From Streptomyces sp. NBC_01439 (GTDB lineage Bacteria > Actinomycetota > Actinomycetes > Streptomycetales > Streptomycetaceae): DNA of 64,000 nucleotides. The notes below the pieces were generated by a model, which searched no databases, had not been told where the DNA came from, and saw nothing but the letters and a program-made list of their open reading frames with translations. Position 1 is the stretch's first letter. Each line of letters begins with the position of its first letter. Of the stretch, positions 25,045 through 32,653 are shown one piece after another. The DNA lies in the NCBI RefSeq assembly GCF_036227605.1, contig NZ_CP109487.1:8853001-8917000 (forward strand), in the 5' to 3' direction. The position numbers were made by a program, and so were the translations under genes.

Positions 25045-26949
25045 GTGCCATCGGTCATCGTCGGGCGCACGGGTCCGTTCACCGGACAGAGCGTGGTTCT
25101 GGGCAGCGAGCCCCTCAGTTTCGGGCGCAAGAGCGACAACGGCGTCGTGATCGTGAGTCCCAGCGCCTCCCGGCTGCACGCCGAGATCCTCACGGAGGAA
25201 CCGGGGTTCGTCCTCTACGACCGGGACAGTCGCAACGGTACGTTCGTCAACGATCAGCGGGTCACCCGGCACGTGCTGCGCCCGAACGACTGCATCCGGA
25301 TCGGTGACGAAACGTTCCTCTATGAGGCGCAGGACGCCATGGAGACGGTCATGGACCTCTCCCTCCTGGACGTCCCCCGGGTCAGTGCCGCGGACCCCGG
25401 CACGCTTCGGGTCACCATCACCGGCGGCGGCCCGGTGGGCCTCGCCTTCGCCCTTGCGCTCGACGAGATGCTGCCCGGCAGGACCGCCATCACCGTCTAC
25501 GACGGGCGCTGGACGAGAAGGGGCTCCGCGGTCGTCTGGAAGGACGAGACCCAGGGCAACTTCCGCCGCCAGCAGGTGGTGACCGTCCAGAGCCGGCAGT
25601 ACCTGGCCCTGTCCGAGGAGGTCCTCGGCGCGCTGTTCGACGACGGCGGCTCCTATTCCGAGATGTGGCCCGTCGGCCCCGACTCGGTCGACGGCCGCCC
25701 GCCCCGCAACATCCGGATCGCCCACATCGAGGACCGACTGCTGGACCTGGCGAACCGGCGGCCCGCGATCCGCCTCGTCCCCAGACGCTTCGACGTGACG
25801 GAACAGCAGAACAGGCTCACCCAGGAACACGTCCTCGTCGTCAGCGAAGGCGGCCGCTCCCGCACCCGCGAGCACTACGCCGACCGCTTCGGCGCGGCCG
25901 ACGCCTCCATCTACTCCCTCGACGGCGAACACCTTCAGGACGTCGTGCTCGGGCTGCGGGTCAGGTCGAAGCTGCCGGACCCGATGAGCGTGCTGCTCAC
26001 CGTGTCGCAGAACCGCTTCCTGCTCAACTCGCTGCGCGGCGAAGGCTTCTTGAACATGCGGCTCACCCGGGAGGAGGCCAAGAACGTCATCGGCATCGAC
26101 CCGGTGCGCCACGTCTTCGAGGAGTGCATCGCCGCCCGCCCCTGCCTGATGAGCCGACAGGAGGAGGACAACGAGTTCCGCTGCCCCACCCACGGCACCC
26201 TCTTCCTGCCTGCCCTGCTGCGCAGTTCCCCGCTGTGGAAGGAGATCCGCCAGGGCCTGCGGCTGTTCGGCGTGGCCGAGGACGACCTGTCGGCGATCAC
26301 CTCGTTCCGGCTGGACATGGTGCAGCGCCCGCGGTTCACGGCGCAGCTGCACCGACCGACCGCGACCAGCCCCGGCACCTTCGGCTTCCTGCTGGGCGAC
26401 GCGGCCAACGCCATCCACTTCTGGCCGGGTCGCGGCCTCAACAGCGGCCTGGCATCGGCCACTTCGCTGGCCCGTTCGCTCAGCCGCGCCTGGCAGGGCA
26501 AACCGCTGCGGGACGCCGACTTCATCCGCCACGAGGCCGCCATGTCCATGCTCCAGTACCGGCACAAGAGCCGGGCCTGGAACGCCATGGTGACCACCGA
26601 CGACCAGGGCGTCACCTGCGCCATCAGGGACGTCATCGCGCGCAGCACGGAGGCCGGCGCGGGCGCCGCCGCGGACGGAAGCGACCTGGACGCGCTGCTG
26701 GACCGGATGGCCGGCATCCGCGACCGGCTGGGATCCCGGCTGCCCGGGCTGCCCACGGACGGGGAACTCCGCTCCCACCTCGCCCCGATCGCCCCCGCGA
26801 CCCTGCGCACCCTGCGGGAGAGCGGCGCCTGGGACACCCTGATCGTCGGCGGGGAGGAGGCCGACATCGACCTCTTCTACCAGTCGGACTCCCCGGTCTT
26901 CGTACCCCGCCCGGCCGACCCCCGGAGCCTCCCGCTCACGAAGGTCTAG
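25045..26949 (+). CDS. FHA-domain / FAD-dependent monooxygenase fusion
   Basis: A 634-residue two-part protein. Residues 1-95 are a forkhead-associated (FHA) phosphothreonine-binding domain with GRKS (27-30), SRLH (42-45) and DSRNGTFVN (61-69). After a linker comes a flavin monooxygenase part from about 120: the Rossmann loop ITGGGPVGLAFALALDE (GGGPVG at 127-132) and the FAD-phosphate motif FLLGDAANAIHFWPGRGLNS near residues 450-470, which resembles MICAL/PHBH-like hydroxylases. A FRCPTHGT stretch could be redox or structural. The GTG at 25045 was chosen because it starts the FHA fold. The protein is divergent from a Ser/Thr kinase. I infer that the kinase output recruits this oxygenase. Substrate unknown. 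Confidence 0.85.
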   Translation: MPSVIVGRTGPFTGQSVVLGSEPLSFGRKSDNGVVIVSPSASRLHAEILTEEPGFVLYDRDSRNGTFVNDQRVTRHVLRPNDCIRIGDETFLYEAQDAMETVMDLSLLDVPRVSAADPGTLRVTITGGGPVGLAFALALDEMLPGRTAITVYDGRWTRRGSAVVWKDETQGNFRRQQVVTVQSRQYLALSEEVLGALFDDGGSYSEMWPVGPDSVDGRPPRNIRIAHIEDRLLDLANRRPAIRLVPRRFDVTEQQNRLTQEHVLVVSEGGRSRTREHYADRFGAADASIYSLDGEHLQDVVLGLRVRSKLPDPMSVLLTVSQNRFLLNSLRGEGFLNMRLTREEAKNVIGIDPVRHVFEECIAARPCLMSRQEEDNEFRCPTHGTLFLPALLRSSPLWKEIRQGLRLFGVAEDDLSAITSFRLDMVQRPRFTAQLHRPTATSPGTFGFLLGDAANAIHFWPGRGLNSGLASATSLARSLSRAWQGKPLRDADFIRHEAAMSMLQYRHKSRAWNAMVTTDDQGVTCAIRDVIARSTEAGAGAAADGSDLDALLDRMAGIRDRLGSRLPGLPTDGELRSHLAPIAPATLRTLRESGAWDTLIVGGEEADIDLFYQSDSPVFVPRPADPRSLPLTKV

Positions 26950-26972
26950 AGCCGGGGCGTTAGCCTCGTTGG

Positions 26973-27932
26973 ATGACTCCTGAGCAGCCTCCGAAGGTCA
27001 TCACGCGACACCGCGACGGGGAGATCCACGGCTACGCGGTGGGCCCCGGCGCCTTCGGGGCGCTGGAGCCCACCGCGGTCTTCCGGCCGCGCGCCGGCGA
27101 CGAGGTCGTGGAGTCCGTGGTCCGGGCCGACCTGGAGCGGGTCGTGTACGCGACGCCGAACGGAGTCGTCTGCCTCACGCGCGCCGGTGACCCGGTGTGG
27201 GCGTCGGCCTTCGAGCCGCACTCCGACGACGTCCGCCGCGGCCACCGTACGGGCGTTTCGCTGTCCCTGGACGGCCGCACGGTGTGGGTCTACCGGCCGG
27301 ACGTGATGGCGGGACGCGGGCGTGCGGACCGGTGGGTCGTGTACGACGCCGACACCGGGGAGCTCCTCGCCGATTGGGAGCTGCAGACCGTCGGGCACGG
27401 CGGTTCCCACTCCGTGCACCCGGTGGACGGCAGCGTGTACCTCGACATCGGCGAGGGTCAGGACGGGTCCGTCATCCTCAGGGGCGTGATCGGCGCTGAC
27501 GGCGCACCGCAGTGCGTGACGTACCCGTGGCCGGACCGCCGCCTCATCGACCTGGCGCCGGGCGGGCAGCAGTTCATGACCGTCGACCACGGGCAGGAGG
27601 ACGTCGCCTTCCACCACCACCCCGGCGGGGAGGTGTTGTTCACCCTGTCCGTCGATGCCTTCGGGTACGACCCGGAGGACACCTACGTGGAATGGAGCGG
27701 CGGCTACCTGACCCCGGACACAGCCGTCGTCACCCTTGCCGGTGAACGCCCGGACGAGGAGGAGTGGTTCCGCCACCACCTCGTCGACGTGCACACGGGC
27801 GAGGTCGGCGGCGAGATCGACCTCGGCGCGGCCCACCCGTACGACGTGGTACCCCTGGGCGACGGCTCCTGGCTCACCGGATTTCCCGACGGCCACCCCG
27901 TCCGCCGCTCCCGCACCGACGGGCGGCGGTGA
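26973..27932 (+). CDS. Hypothetical beta-rich protein (propeller-like)
   Basis: 319 residues with no signal peptide. Repeating beta segments, each with an Asp-Gly or Asp-Xxx-Gly turn (SLSLDGRTVWVY, YDADTGELLADWELQ, HPVDGSVYLDIGE, VDVHTGEVGGEIDLG), suggest a small beta-propeller of WD40/YVTN type. There are three or four clear blades. No catalytic motif is seen. It starts 23 bases after the FHA-flavoprotein stop, so the two may share a transcript. The function is not known. Confidence 0.65.
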   Translation: MTPEQPPKVITRHRDGEIHGYAVGPGAFGALEPTAVFRPRAGDEVVESVVRADLERVVYATPNGVVCLTRAGDPVWASAFEPHSDDVRRGHRTGVSLSLDGRTVWVYRPDVMAGRGRADRWVVYDADTGELLADWELQTVGHGGSHSVHPVDGSVYLDIGEGQDGSVILRGVIGADGAPQCVTYPWPDRRLIDLAPGGQQFMTVDHGQEDVAFHHHPGGEVLFTLSVDAFGYDPEDTYVEWSGGYLTPDTAVVTLAGERPDEEEWFRHHLVDVHTGEVGGEIDLGAAHPYDVVPLGDGSWLTGFPDGHPVRRSRTDGRR

Positions 27933-27999
27933 GGGGAGGGGAGCGGAGGGGCCGCCCACGGGCCGGAAGGGCGCCGGGCACGCGCGAAGGCGGCGCCGG

Positions 28000-28536
28000 T
28001 CAGTCCTGGTTCGAGCGGGACAGGGCTTCGGTGACCATGCGGGTGGCGAAGTCGTGGTCTCCGGTGAGTCGGTTGATGTGCTCCGCGAGCAACAGGGCCG
28101 TGGCTTCCAGGGAGTTCATCTCGTCGCCGGTCCAGTCCCCGTACTGCTTGCGCCACAGGTTGGGGCTGAGGCCGGTGGCGGCCGCGACGACCAGGCCGAC
28201 CATGGTGGGGATGACCTCGGGGCGGACGCTCTTGGGCATCATGCGCAGCGAGGCCACGAAGCTGGGCACCACGTACTCGATGACGTCGCTGTCCTGGTCC
28301 TCGTGGGCCATCCGCAGCCACTGCACGAACATGTAGATGAGCGTGCACGCGCCGTCCACCAGGTCTTCGGCCTCCTCGGGGCCCAGTGACGCGGTGAACT
28401 GGTCGATCAGCTGCTGCTGTTCGGGGTCGGTCCCGGCCTTGCCGGAGTAGATGGACTTGAGCCGTGAGTCGATCATCATGAGCGCCGCACCCACATCGCC
28501 GACGGCAGCGTGCTTGGAGTCACAGGGCGATGGCAC
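28000..28536 (-). CDS. Hypothetical helical protein
   Basis: 178 residues, largely helical, starting from a GTG at 28536 with GAGGAGG at the right spacing. Segments are VGAALMMIDSRLKSIYSG, EEAEDLVDGACTLIYMFVQW and MNSLEATALLLAEHINRLTG. No metal or catalytic motif or signal peptide is seen. I do not recognise a family. It faces the next gene divergently, with 166 bases between. Confidence 0.65.
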   Translation of the reverse strand: MPSPCDSKHAAVGDVGAALMMIDSRLKSIYSGKAGTDPEQQQLIDQFTASLGPEEAEDLVDGACTLIYMFVQWLRMAHEDQDSDVIEYVVPSFVASLRMMPKSVRPEVIPTMVGLVVAAATGLSPNLWRKQYGDWTGDEMNSLEATALLLAEHINRLTGDHDFATRMVTEALSRSNQD

Positions 28537-28702
28537 AGGATTCCTCCTCGGGTGACCGTGTGCAACTCTTCGTGCTCGTACAGTAGCCCCCCGGGAGGCG
28601 GGCGGTCAGCGGAATCCCGTGCGTCCCTGCAAGCCGGTGACATGCTCCGGTCCGGGGTGGAGAATCGGACGCACTGGGGTGGGCCGAGGGGCGGGGGCGC
28701 TG

Positions 28703-30232
28703 ATGGGTCGGGCACTGCGCGTGGGGATCGTGGTTCTGCCGGTGGGGTTCGTGCTGTGGTACGCCTCGTACTACACCACGATCGTGGTGTGGGAGTTGCG
28801 CAAGCTCTTCGCCTGGTTCGCCCTGCCCCTGCTGGCCGCGACGGCCGTCGTGGTGGGCCTGCTGGTGGTCCGTGGGCTGCGCCGGCGTGCGGGGCGCACG
28901 GTGGTCGCCGAGAACGCGGCAGTCGCGCTCGGCTGCCTGGGAGCCGTGGTCGGGCTGGGGCTGACCGTCGGCTGGCTGGTGTACGGCTCGTACCTGCAGG
29001 ACCGTGCCTACATGGCCACGGCGCAGGTCGTGACCGAGCCCGTTCCCGCGCTGTCGGCGCGGGTGCCGTACGTGGCCGGCAAGGCGCAGGCCGCCCCGCA
29101 CCTGGGCGATGTCACCGGCGAGATCTCCGACATCACCTACCTGCCGGACTCGGACCGGTTCGCCACCCTGGTCGAGCGGCGCGGCTGGCTGGCCGGGTAC
29201 GAGGTCGGCCTCGTGCAGGACGTCCCCCTCGGCGGCGAGAGCCGCAGCCAGGAGCGCTGCCCCTTCGACGTGTCCGAGGCGGACGCGAGGATCAGCGGCT
29301 GGTTCACCCACAACCTCGGCAGGAAGATCTCGGCCGCGAAGCGGTGGGTCCGGTTCGAGGCGGACGACGCCTACGTGACCTGTTCGCAGGGCACACCGGT
29401 CGTGGTCGTCCCGCTCAAGCGGCAGACCGGGCTCCTCGTGGTGACCGAGCGCCCCGCCGGTGTCGCGCTCTACGACGGGCGGACCGGGAAGCTCACCGTC
29501 ACCACCGACACCTCCGCGGTTCCCGGTCCGTCCTATCCGATCAGCCTGGCGGCCCGCCAGCGGGAAGGGACGGCCGCGGTGGGCGGCTTCAGCGACTGGT
29601 GGTTCGAGCGCAGCGGGTGGGACGCCTCCGAGGACGGCGCCAACGAGGGCAACGAGTCCGAGTTCACCATGCGGTACGCCGCGGAGGCCGGGCGCAGTGC
29701 GTACGTCACCCCGCTGACCCCGCAGGGGGAGGCCAGTTCGGTCGTGGCCGTGTCGACGGTGCCCACCCGACACCAGGGCGGCGGGCTCGCGCCGATGACC
29801 GTCCACCGCCTCGATCCGGCGTGGTCGTCCCCGAAAGCGCTCGTCGCCCTGATCAAGGCGGAGTACCGGGACGTCTGCTGCTACAACGACGACCAGGTGT
29901 TCGAGGTCGTGCCCACCGGGGGCGGAACGTGGACGGCCACCGTCGGTAGTGAGCAGAACGTCCGCTACCGGGTGGAGGGGAAGGGCCAGGTGGGCGGTCG
30001 TGAGGCGACCTGTCTGAAGGCCGCCGACGGCGGGCTCATCCGGTGCGCGTACGCGGTGCCCGGATCGCCCGAGGAGCAGGAGCTCAAACGCCGGGAGCAG
30101 CAGAAACAGCAGCAGGAGGGTGCGAAGCACCCTGGGGACCCCGGCGACCTGACGGGTTACACGAACGAGCAGTTGGCCGAACTCCAGCGCCGCATGACCG
30201 AGGAGATCGGCCGCCGTCTGAAGGCCGGATGA
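28703..30232 (+). CDS. Membrane protein with large outer domain, unknown
   Basis: A 509-residue protein. Three N-terminal membrane segments, beginning VGIVVLPVGFVLWYASYY, LLAATAVVVGLLVVRGL and VALGCLGAVVGLGLTVGWLV, are followed by an approximately 350-residue domain with several Cys (ERCPFDVSE, YVTCSQGT, YRDVCCYNDD, EATCLKAAD). The C terminus is charged and Gln-rich (KRREQQKQQQEGAKHPGD) and may be a coiled coil. Function unknown. The ATG at 28703 was chosen because it begins the first membrane segment; an upstream ATG at 28619 would add a Cys/Pro-rich tail that looks non-coding. Confidence 0.7.
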   Translation: MGRALRVGIVVLPVGFVLWYASYYTTIVVWELRKLFAWFALPLLAATAVVVGLLVVRGLRRRAGRTVVAENAAVALGCLGAVVGLGLTVGWLVYGSYLQDRAYMATAQVVTEPVPALSARVPYVAGKAQAAPHLGDVTGEISDITYLPDSDRFATLVERRGWLAGYEVGLVQDVPLGGESRSQERCPFDVSEADARISGWFTHNLGRKISAAKRWVRFEADDAYVTCSQGTPVVVVPLKRQTGLLVVTERPAGVALYDGRTGKLTVTTDTSAVPGPSYPISLAARQREGTAAVGGFSDWWFERSGWDASEDGANEGNESEFTMRYAAEAGRSAYVTPLTPQGEASSVVAVSTVPTRHQGGGLAPMTVHRLDPAWSSPKALVALIKAEYRDVCCYNDDQVFEVVPTGGGTWTATVGSEQNVRYRVEGKGQVGGREATCLKAADGGLIRCAYAVPGSPEEQELKRREQQKQQQEGAKHPGDPGDLTGYTNEQLAELQRRMTEEIGRRLKAG

Positions 30233-30235
30233 CCC

Positions 30236-30297
30236 GGTGGCCGCGGTGGCCGCGGTGGCCCCGGTGGCCCCGGTGGCCCCGGTGGCCGGGTGGCCGG
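30236..30297. repeat. Tandem 9-bp repeats (GGTGGCCSC) after the membrane protein gene
   Basis: Six full units of nine bases (GGTGGCCGC or GGTGGCCCC) run from 30236 to 30289, with a partial unit to 30297. It starts 3 bases after the stop codon. It lies in the 422-base gap 30233-30654, whose remainder holds no convincing gene. Sequence like this can change length by slippage. Confidence 0.85.
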
Positions 30298-30613
30298 ACC
30301 GGGCGCGCGGAAGCCGCCGCGCCGTCCGGGCCGGCGTGCGGGCTCGTCACCGCATCGATCCGGTCACCCTGGTCGGTTGTTCGGCGCACCGTGCGGGCCC
30401 GCGACCTGGGCCGCAGGTGCGGGAGGTCGCGTCACACCGGTCGACGCGCCGCGCTTCAGCGCGGTGCGGGCCTTGCGGACACCCGGCGGGAGCTGCGCGA
30501 ACGCCCCTCGGGTCTCCGACATGCGAACGGACTGTCCGTAATTCGACCGCCCGTGTGCGACGGGCCTTCACACCTGGCAGGCTCTGGCTCGCTTGAGCGC
30601 TACATGGAAGTTC

Positions 30614-30623
30614 TAGCGCGCTA
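30614..30623. promoter_or_regulatory. Perfect palindrome in the SSI promoter region
   Basis: TAGCGCGCTA at 30614-30623 is a perfect dyad, preceded at 30594-30601 by the related word GAGCGCTA. It lies about 30 bases before the ATG of the SSI inhibitor gene, where a transcription factor could act. No regulator is identified and this is a tentative site. Confidence 0.35.
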
Positions 30624-30654
30624 ATCAGCCTTCGATCCGAAAGTGGGCCTTGTC

Positions 30655-31080
30655 ATGCGCCATCGCTTAGCCGCCGTTTCCGCCGCCACTCTCCTGTGCC
30701 TCGCCGGCACCGCGGGCCTGGCGGAGGCGAGCCCCGCGAGCTCGAGCACACCCTCCGCCATGGTCCTCGCCGTCGCCCAGGGGGACGACGCCGCCACGGG
30801 CGCGGTCCTGCGGGCGGTCGTCCTCAGCTGCGGTTACGCCGCCGAGGGCACGCACCCCGACCCCCGGGCCGCGTGCGACGCCCTCAATGCCACCGAGGGC
30901 GAGTTCGACCGCCTGCTGGCCGCTCAGGATGCCGGCCGGGCGTGCCCGAGGCGCTACGCCCCCGTCACCGTCACCGCGGACGGCGTATGGGGCGGGGGTC
31001 GCATCGAGTGGAAACACACCTTCCGCAACGCGTGCGTGATGTCCGCGACCCTGAACGGCAACGCCCTCTACGCGTTCTGA
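30655..31080 (+). CDS. Subtilisin-inhibitor-like (SSI) secreted protease inhibitor
   Basis: A 141-residue preprotein. It has a signal peptide (LAAVSAATLLCLAGTAGLAE-like core) cleaved near AEASPA, then the SSI fold: PSAMVLAVAQGDDAATGA, a first disulfide pair in CGYAAEGTHPDPRAAC, and the reactive loop CPRRYAPVTVTADGVWGG. In the classical SSI the site residue after CP is Met; here it is Arg, so trypsin-like proteases are the probable targets. SSI proteins control extracellular proteases during development. The start is the ATG at 30655; a GTG at 30643 is also in frame. Confidence 0.93.
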   Translation: MRHRLAAVSAATLLCLAGTAGLAEASPASSSTPSAMVLAVAQGDDAATGAVLRAVVLSCGYAAEGTHPDPRAACDALNATEGEFDRLLAAQDAGRACPRRYAPVTVTADGVWGGGRIEWKHTFRNACVMSATLNGNALYAF

Positions 31081-31097
31081 CGCCCCTGACCCCGCCT

Positions 31098-31116
31098 CCC
31101 CTCCCCTCCCCTCCCC
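31098..31116 (-). other. Perfect G-quadruplex motif in the SSI-tspO convergent gap
   Basis: The plus strand reads CCCCTCCCCTCCCCTCCCC, so the minus strand carries four runs of exactly four G separated by single A residues. It lies 18 bases after the SSI stop and 24 bases before the tspO stop, in the 59-base convergent gap. On RNA of the minus-strand tspO transcript the motif would be G-rich and might fold as a 3' quadruplex. It may play a role in 3' end formation; no effect can be inferred from sequence alone. Confidence 0.6.
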
Positions 31117-31139
31117 GCCTCCCGATTCCCGCCCCCGGT

Positions 31140-31646
31140 CTACGGGTTGAGGTGCCAGATGGCGGCGCTGAGCGCCGTCGCGTAGGCCACCCACAGCAGG
31201 TACGGCAGGAGCAGTGCGGCGGCGGTGCGGTGCAGGGGCCGGAAGAGGGCCGCCGTGACGCCGATGGCGGCCAGGAGCAGGACGATGTCGGCCAGGGCGA
31301 ATCCGTACCGGCGGGCACCGAAGAACAGCGGTGTCCACAGGAGGTTCAGGAGGAGCTGGGCGGACCACCAGGTGAGCGCCCGCCGTACGCCCGGGCGGTC
31401 CGGACAGCGCCAGACCAGCCAGCCGGCGATCGCGATCGTGGCGTACAGCACGGTCCAGACCGGGCCGAAGACCCAGGCGGGTGGTGCCCACGGCGGCCGC
31501 TCCAGCGAGCGGTAGACCTCGCCCGCGTCGGCCGAGGCGAGGGCGCCGGCGAACGCGACGCCGTACGTCGCCACGAGGAACGCGGCGAGAGCCCGTCGGC
31601 TTCCGGCCCCGTGCGGCGGTGGTGCAGGTGTTGCGGAAGATGTCAC
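31140..31646 (-). CDS. TspO/MBR-family membrane protein
   Basis: A 168-residue protein with five membrane helices. It holds the family segments ERPPWAPPAWVFGPVWTVLY and WWSAQLLLNLLWTPLFFGAR, which form the porphyrin/cholesterol-binding pocket, and ends in a Trp/His-containing tail (IWHLNP). The GTG at 31646 was chosen because GGGGAGG lies 6 bases ahead; a GTG at 31682 would add 12 residues. TspO proteins bind tetrapyrroles and can take part in stress response. It converges with the SSI gene. Confidence 0.9.
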   Translation of the reverse strand: MTSSATPAPPPHGAGSRRALAAFLVATYGVAFAGALASADAGEVYRSLERPPWAPPAWVFGPVWTVLYATIAIAGWLVWRCPDRPGVRRALTWWSAQLLLNLLWTPLFFGARRYGFALADIVLLLAAIGVTAALFRPLHRTAAALLLPYLLWVAYATALSAAIWHLNP

Positions 31647-31969
31647 GTTCGGCCTCCCCGTGGTCTTGACGTCACCCGGCACGGGGAGGCCCCGGTGCTC
31701 GGGATCGACCGGCTGCTCGCCACGCCCCCTCTTCCGCCCGCGTGCGGCATCCGGATGCGGGCGGCGCCGATCGGAACCGGCGGGCGCGGCACGGGACCGG
31801 CGGCCACCTCGGGTGGCGGCCGGCCCCGGCGGGCCGGAGGTCGGGCAGGGGGGCGGCGGTCGGGCACGGGAGGTCGGGGTGGGGCCGCCGCGCCAGGGAC
31901 ACCCCCGTCACGGGCGTACCGCTCTCTCCCTGGGCGCGGCGGGTGGCGGCCCGCCGGGCGGCGTGCGGG
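31647..31969. other. Gene-free interval between tspO start and the lectin-like gene
   Basis: About 320 bases of very GC-rich sequence holding the promoter side of tspO and the 3' side of the next minus-strand gene. No coding frame with a plausible start or bias is seen. It includes short G-rich runs and a weak CCGGCGGGCC dyad, but no clear hairpin terminator or regulator site. Confidence 0.6.
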
Positions 31970-32395
31970 TCAGTTCTGCCAGGGGGTCCAGCTGCCGCTG
32001 TTCAGGCGGTGCCGGGACCAGCGCTCACCGTCCATGCCGACGATCGAGATGGTCGGGTTCCAGGTGTTGTTGCCTTCGATGCGGACACCACTGCGCACGG
32101 TCCCGCCCATGGACGTCCAGTCGCTCCACGAGCCCCCGGCGTACTGCCAGCGGGTCCACACCGCGAAGTCGGTGCCGACGATGAAGACCTGACGGTTTCC
32201 GGCCGGGTACGTCATCCAGGCCTCGCCGTACTCGCAGATGTAGTCACCGCCGAGCCCGGACACGTGACAGAAACCGGCAGCGGCGGCGGGCGCCGCAGCC
32301 TGCGCCGGGGCGGCGGTGACACCGGCGAGGGCGGCCCCGGAGAGCGCGAGCGTGGTGACCGCGAGGGCGGAGCGGCGGAGGATGGCCAAGGTCAT
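31970..32395 (-). CDS. Small secreted protein with two PLL/tectonin-like blades
   Basis: A 141-residue preprotein. A signal peptide runs from MTLAILRRSALAVTTLALSG to a cleavage near AQA. The mature part has two Cys (FCHVSGLGGDYICEYG) and two repeats of a Trp-rich blade: VFIVGTDFAVWTRWQYAGGS and ISIVGMDGERWSRHRLNSGS, each closed by a WxxW-type motif (SWSDW, SWTPW). This is a PLL/tectonin-like beta-propeller lectin pattern with only two blades, so it would have to oligomerise to close a propeller. The ATG at 32395 follows GGGGAG. Ligand unknown. Confidence 0.75.
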   Translation of the reverse strand: MTLAILRRSALAVTTLALSGAALAGVTAAPAQAAAPAAAAGFCHVSGLGGDYICEYGEAWMTYPAGNRQVFIVGTDFAVWTRWQYAGGSWSDWTSMGGTVRSGVRIEGNNTWNPTISIVGMDGERWSRHRLNSGSWTPWQN

Positions 32396-32653
32396 GTGGG
32401 TACTCCCCAATCGGGATGACGGAACGACTTGACGCTCCGAACACTTCCACCCGCCGCAAACGATGCTCTAACGGCCCGCTAACGCTCCGCCGATGCCGCA
32501 TCGCCCCCCTGTGTTCGAGAGCGGAACGTGCGTTCCGTGTTTGGCCGAGGGTGTACTCATGCCGCCGGAACAATCCGACTTATCCTCGGGCAGGGGCCGT
32601 CACTACATGAACAGAACGGCACGAAGCAGTACGGATCGACAAGGGTGGGGTCT

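Noticed and set aside
30233-30654. Possible protein in the gap with tandem His-Arg-Gly repeats
   Set aside because: All long frames there come from the 9-bp repeats and have no start or ribosome site support.
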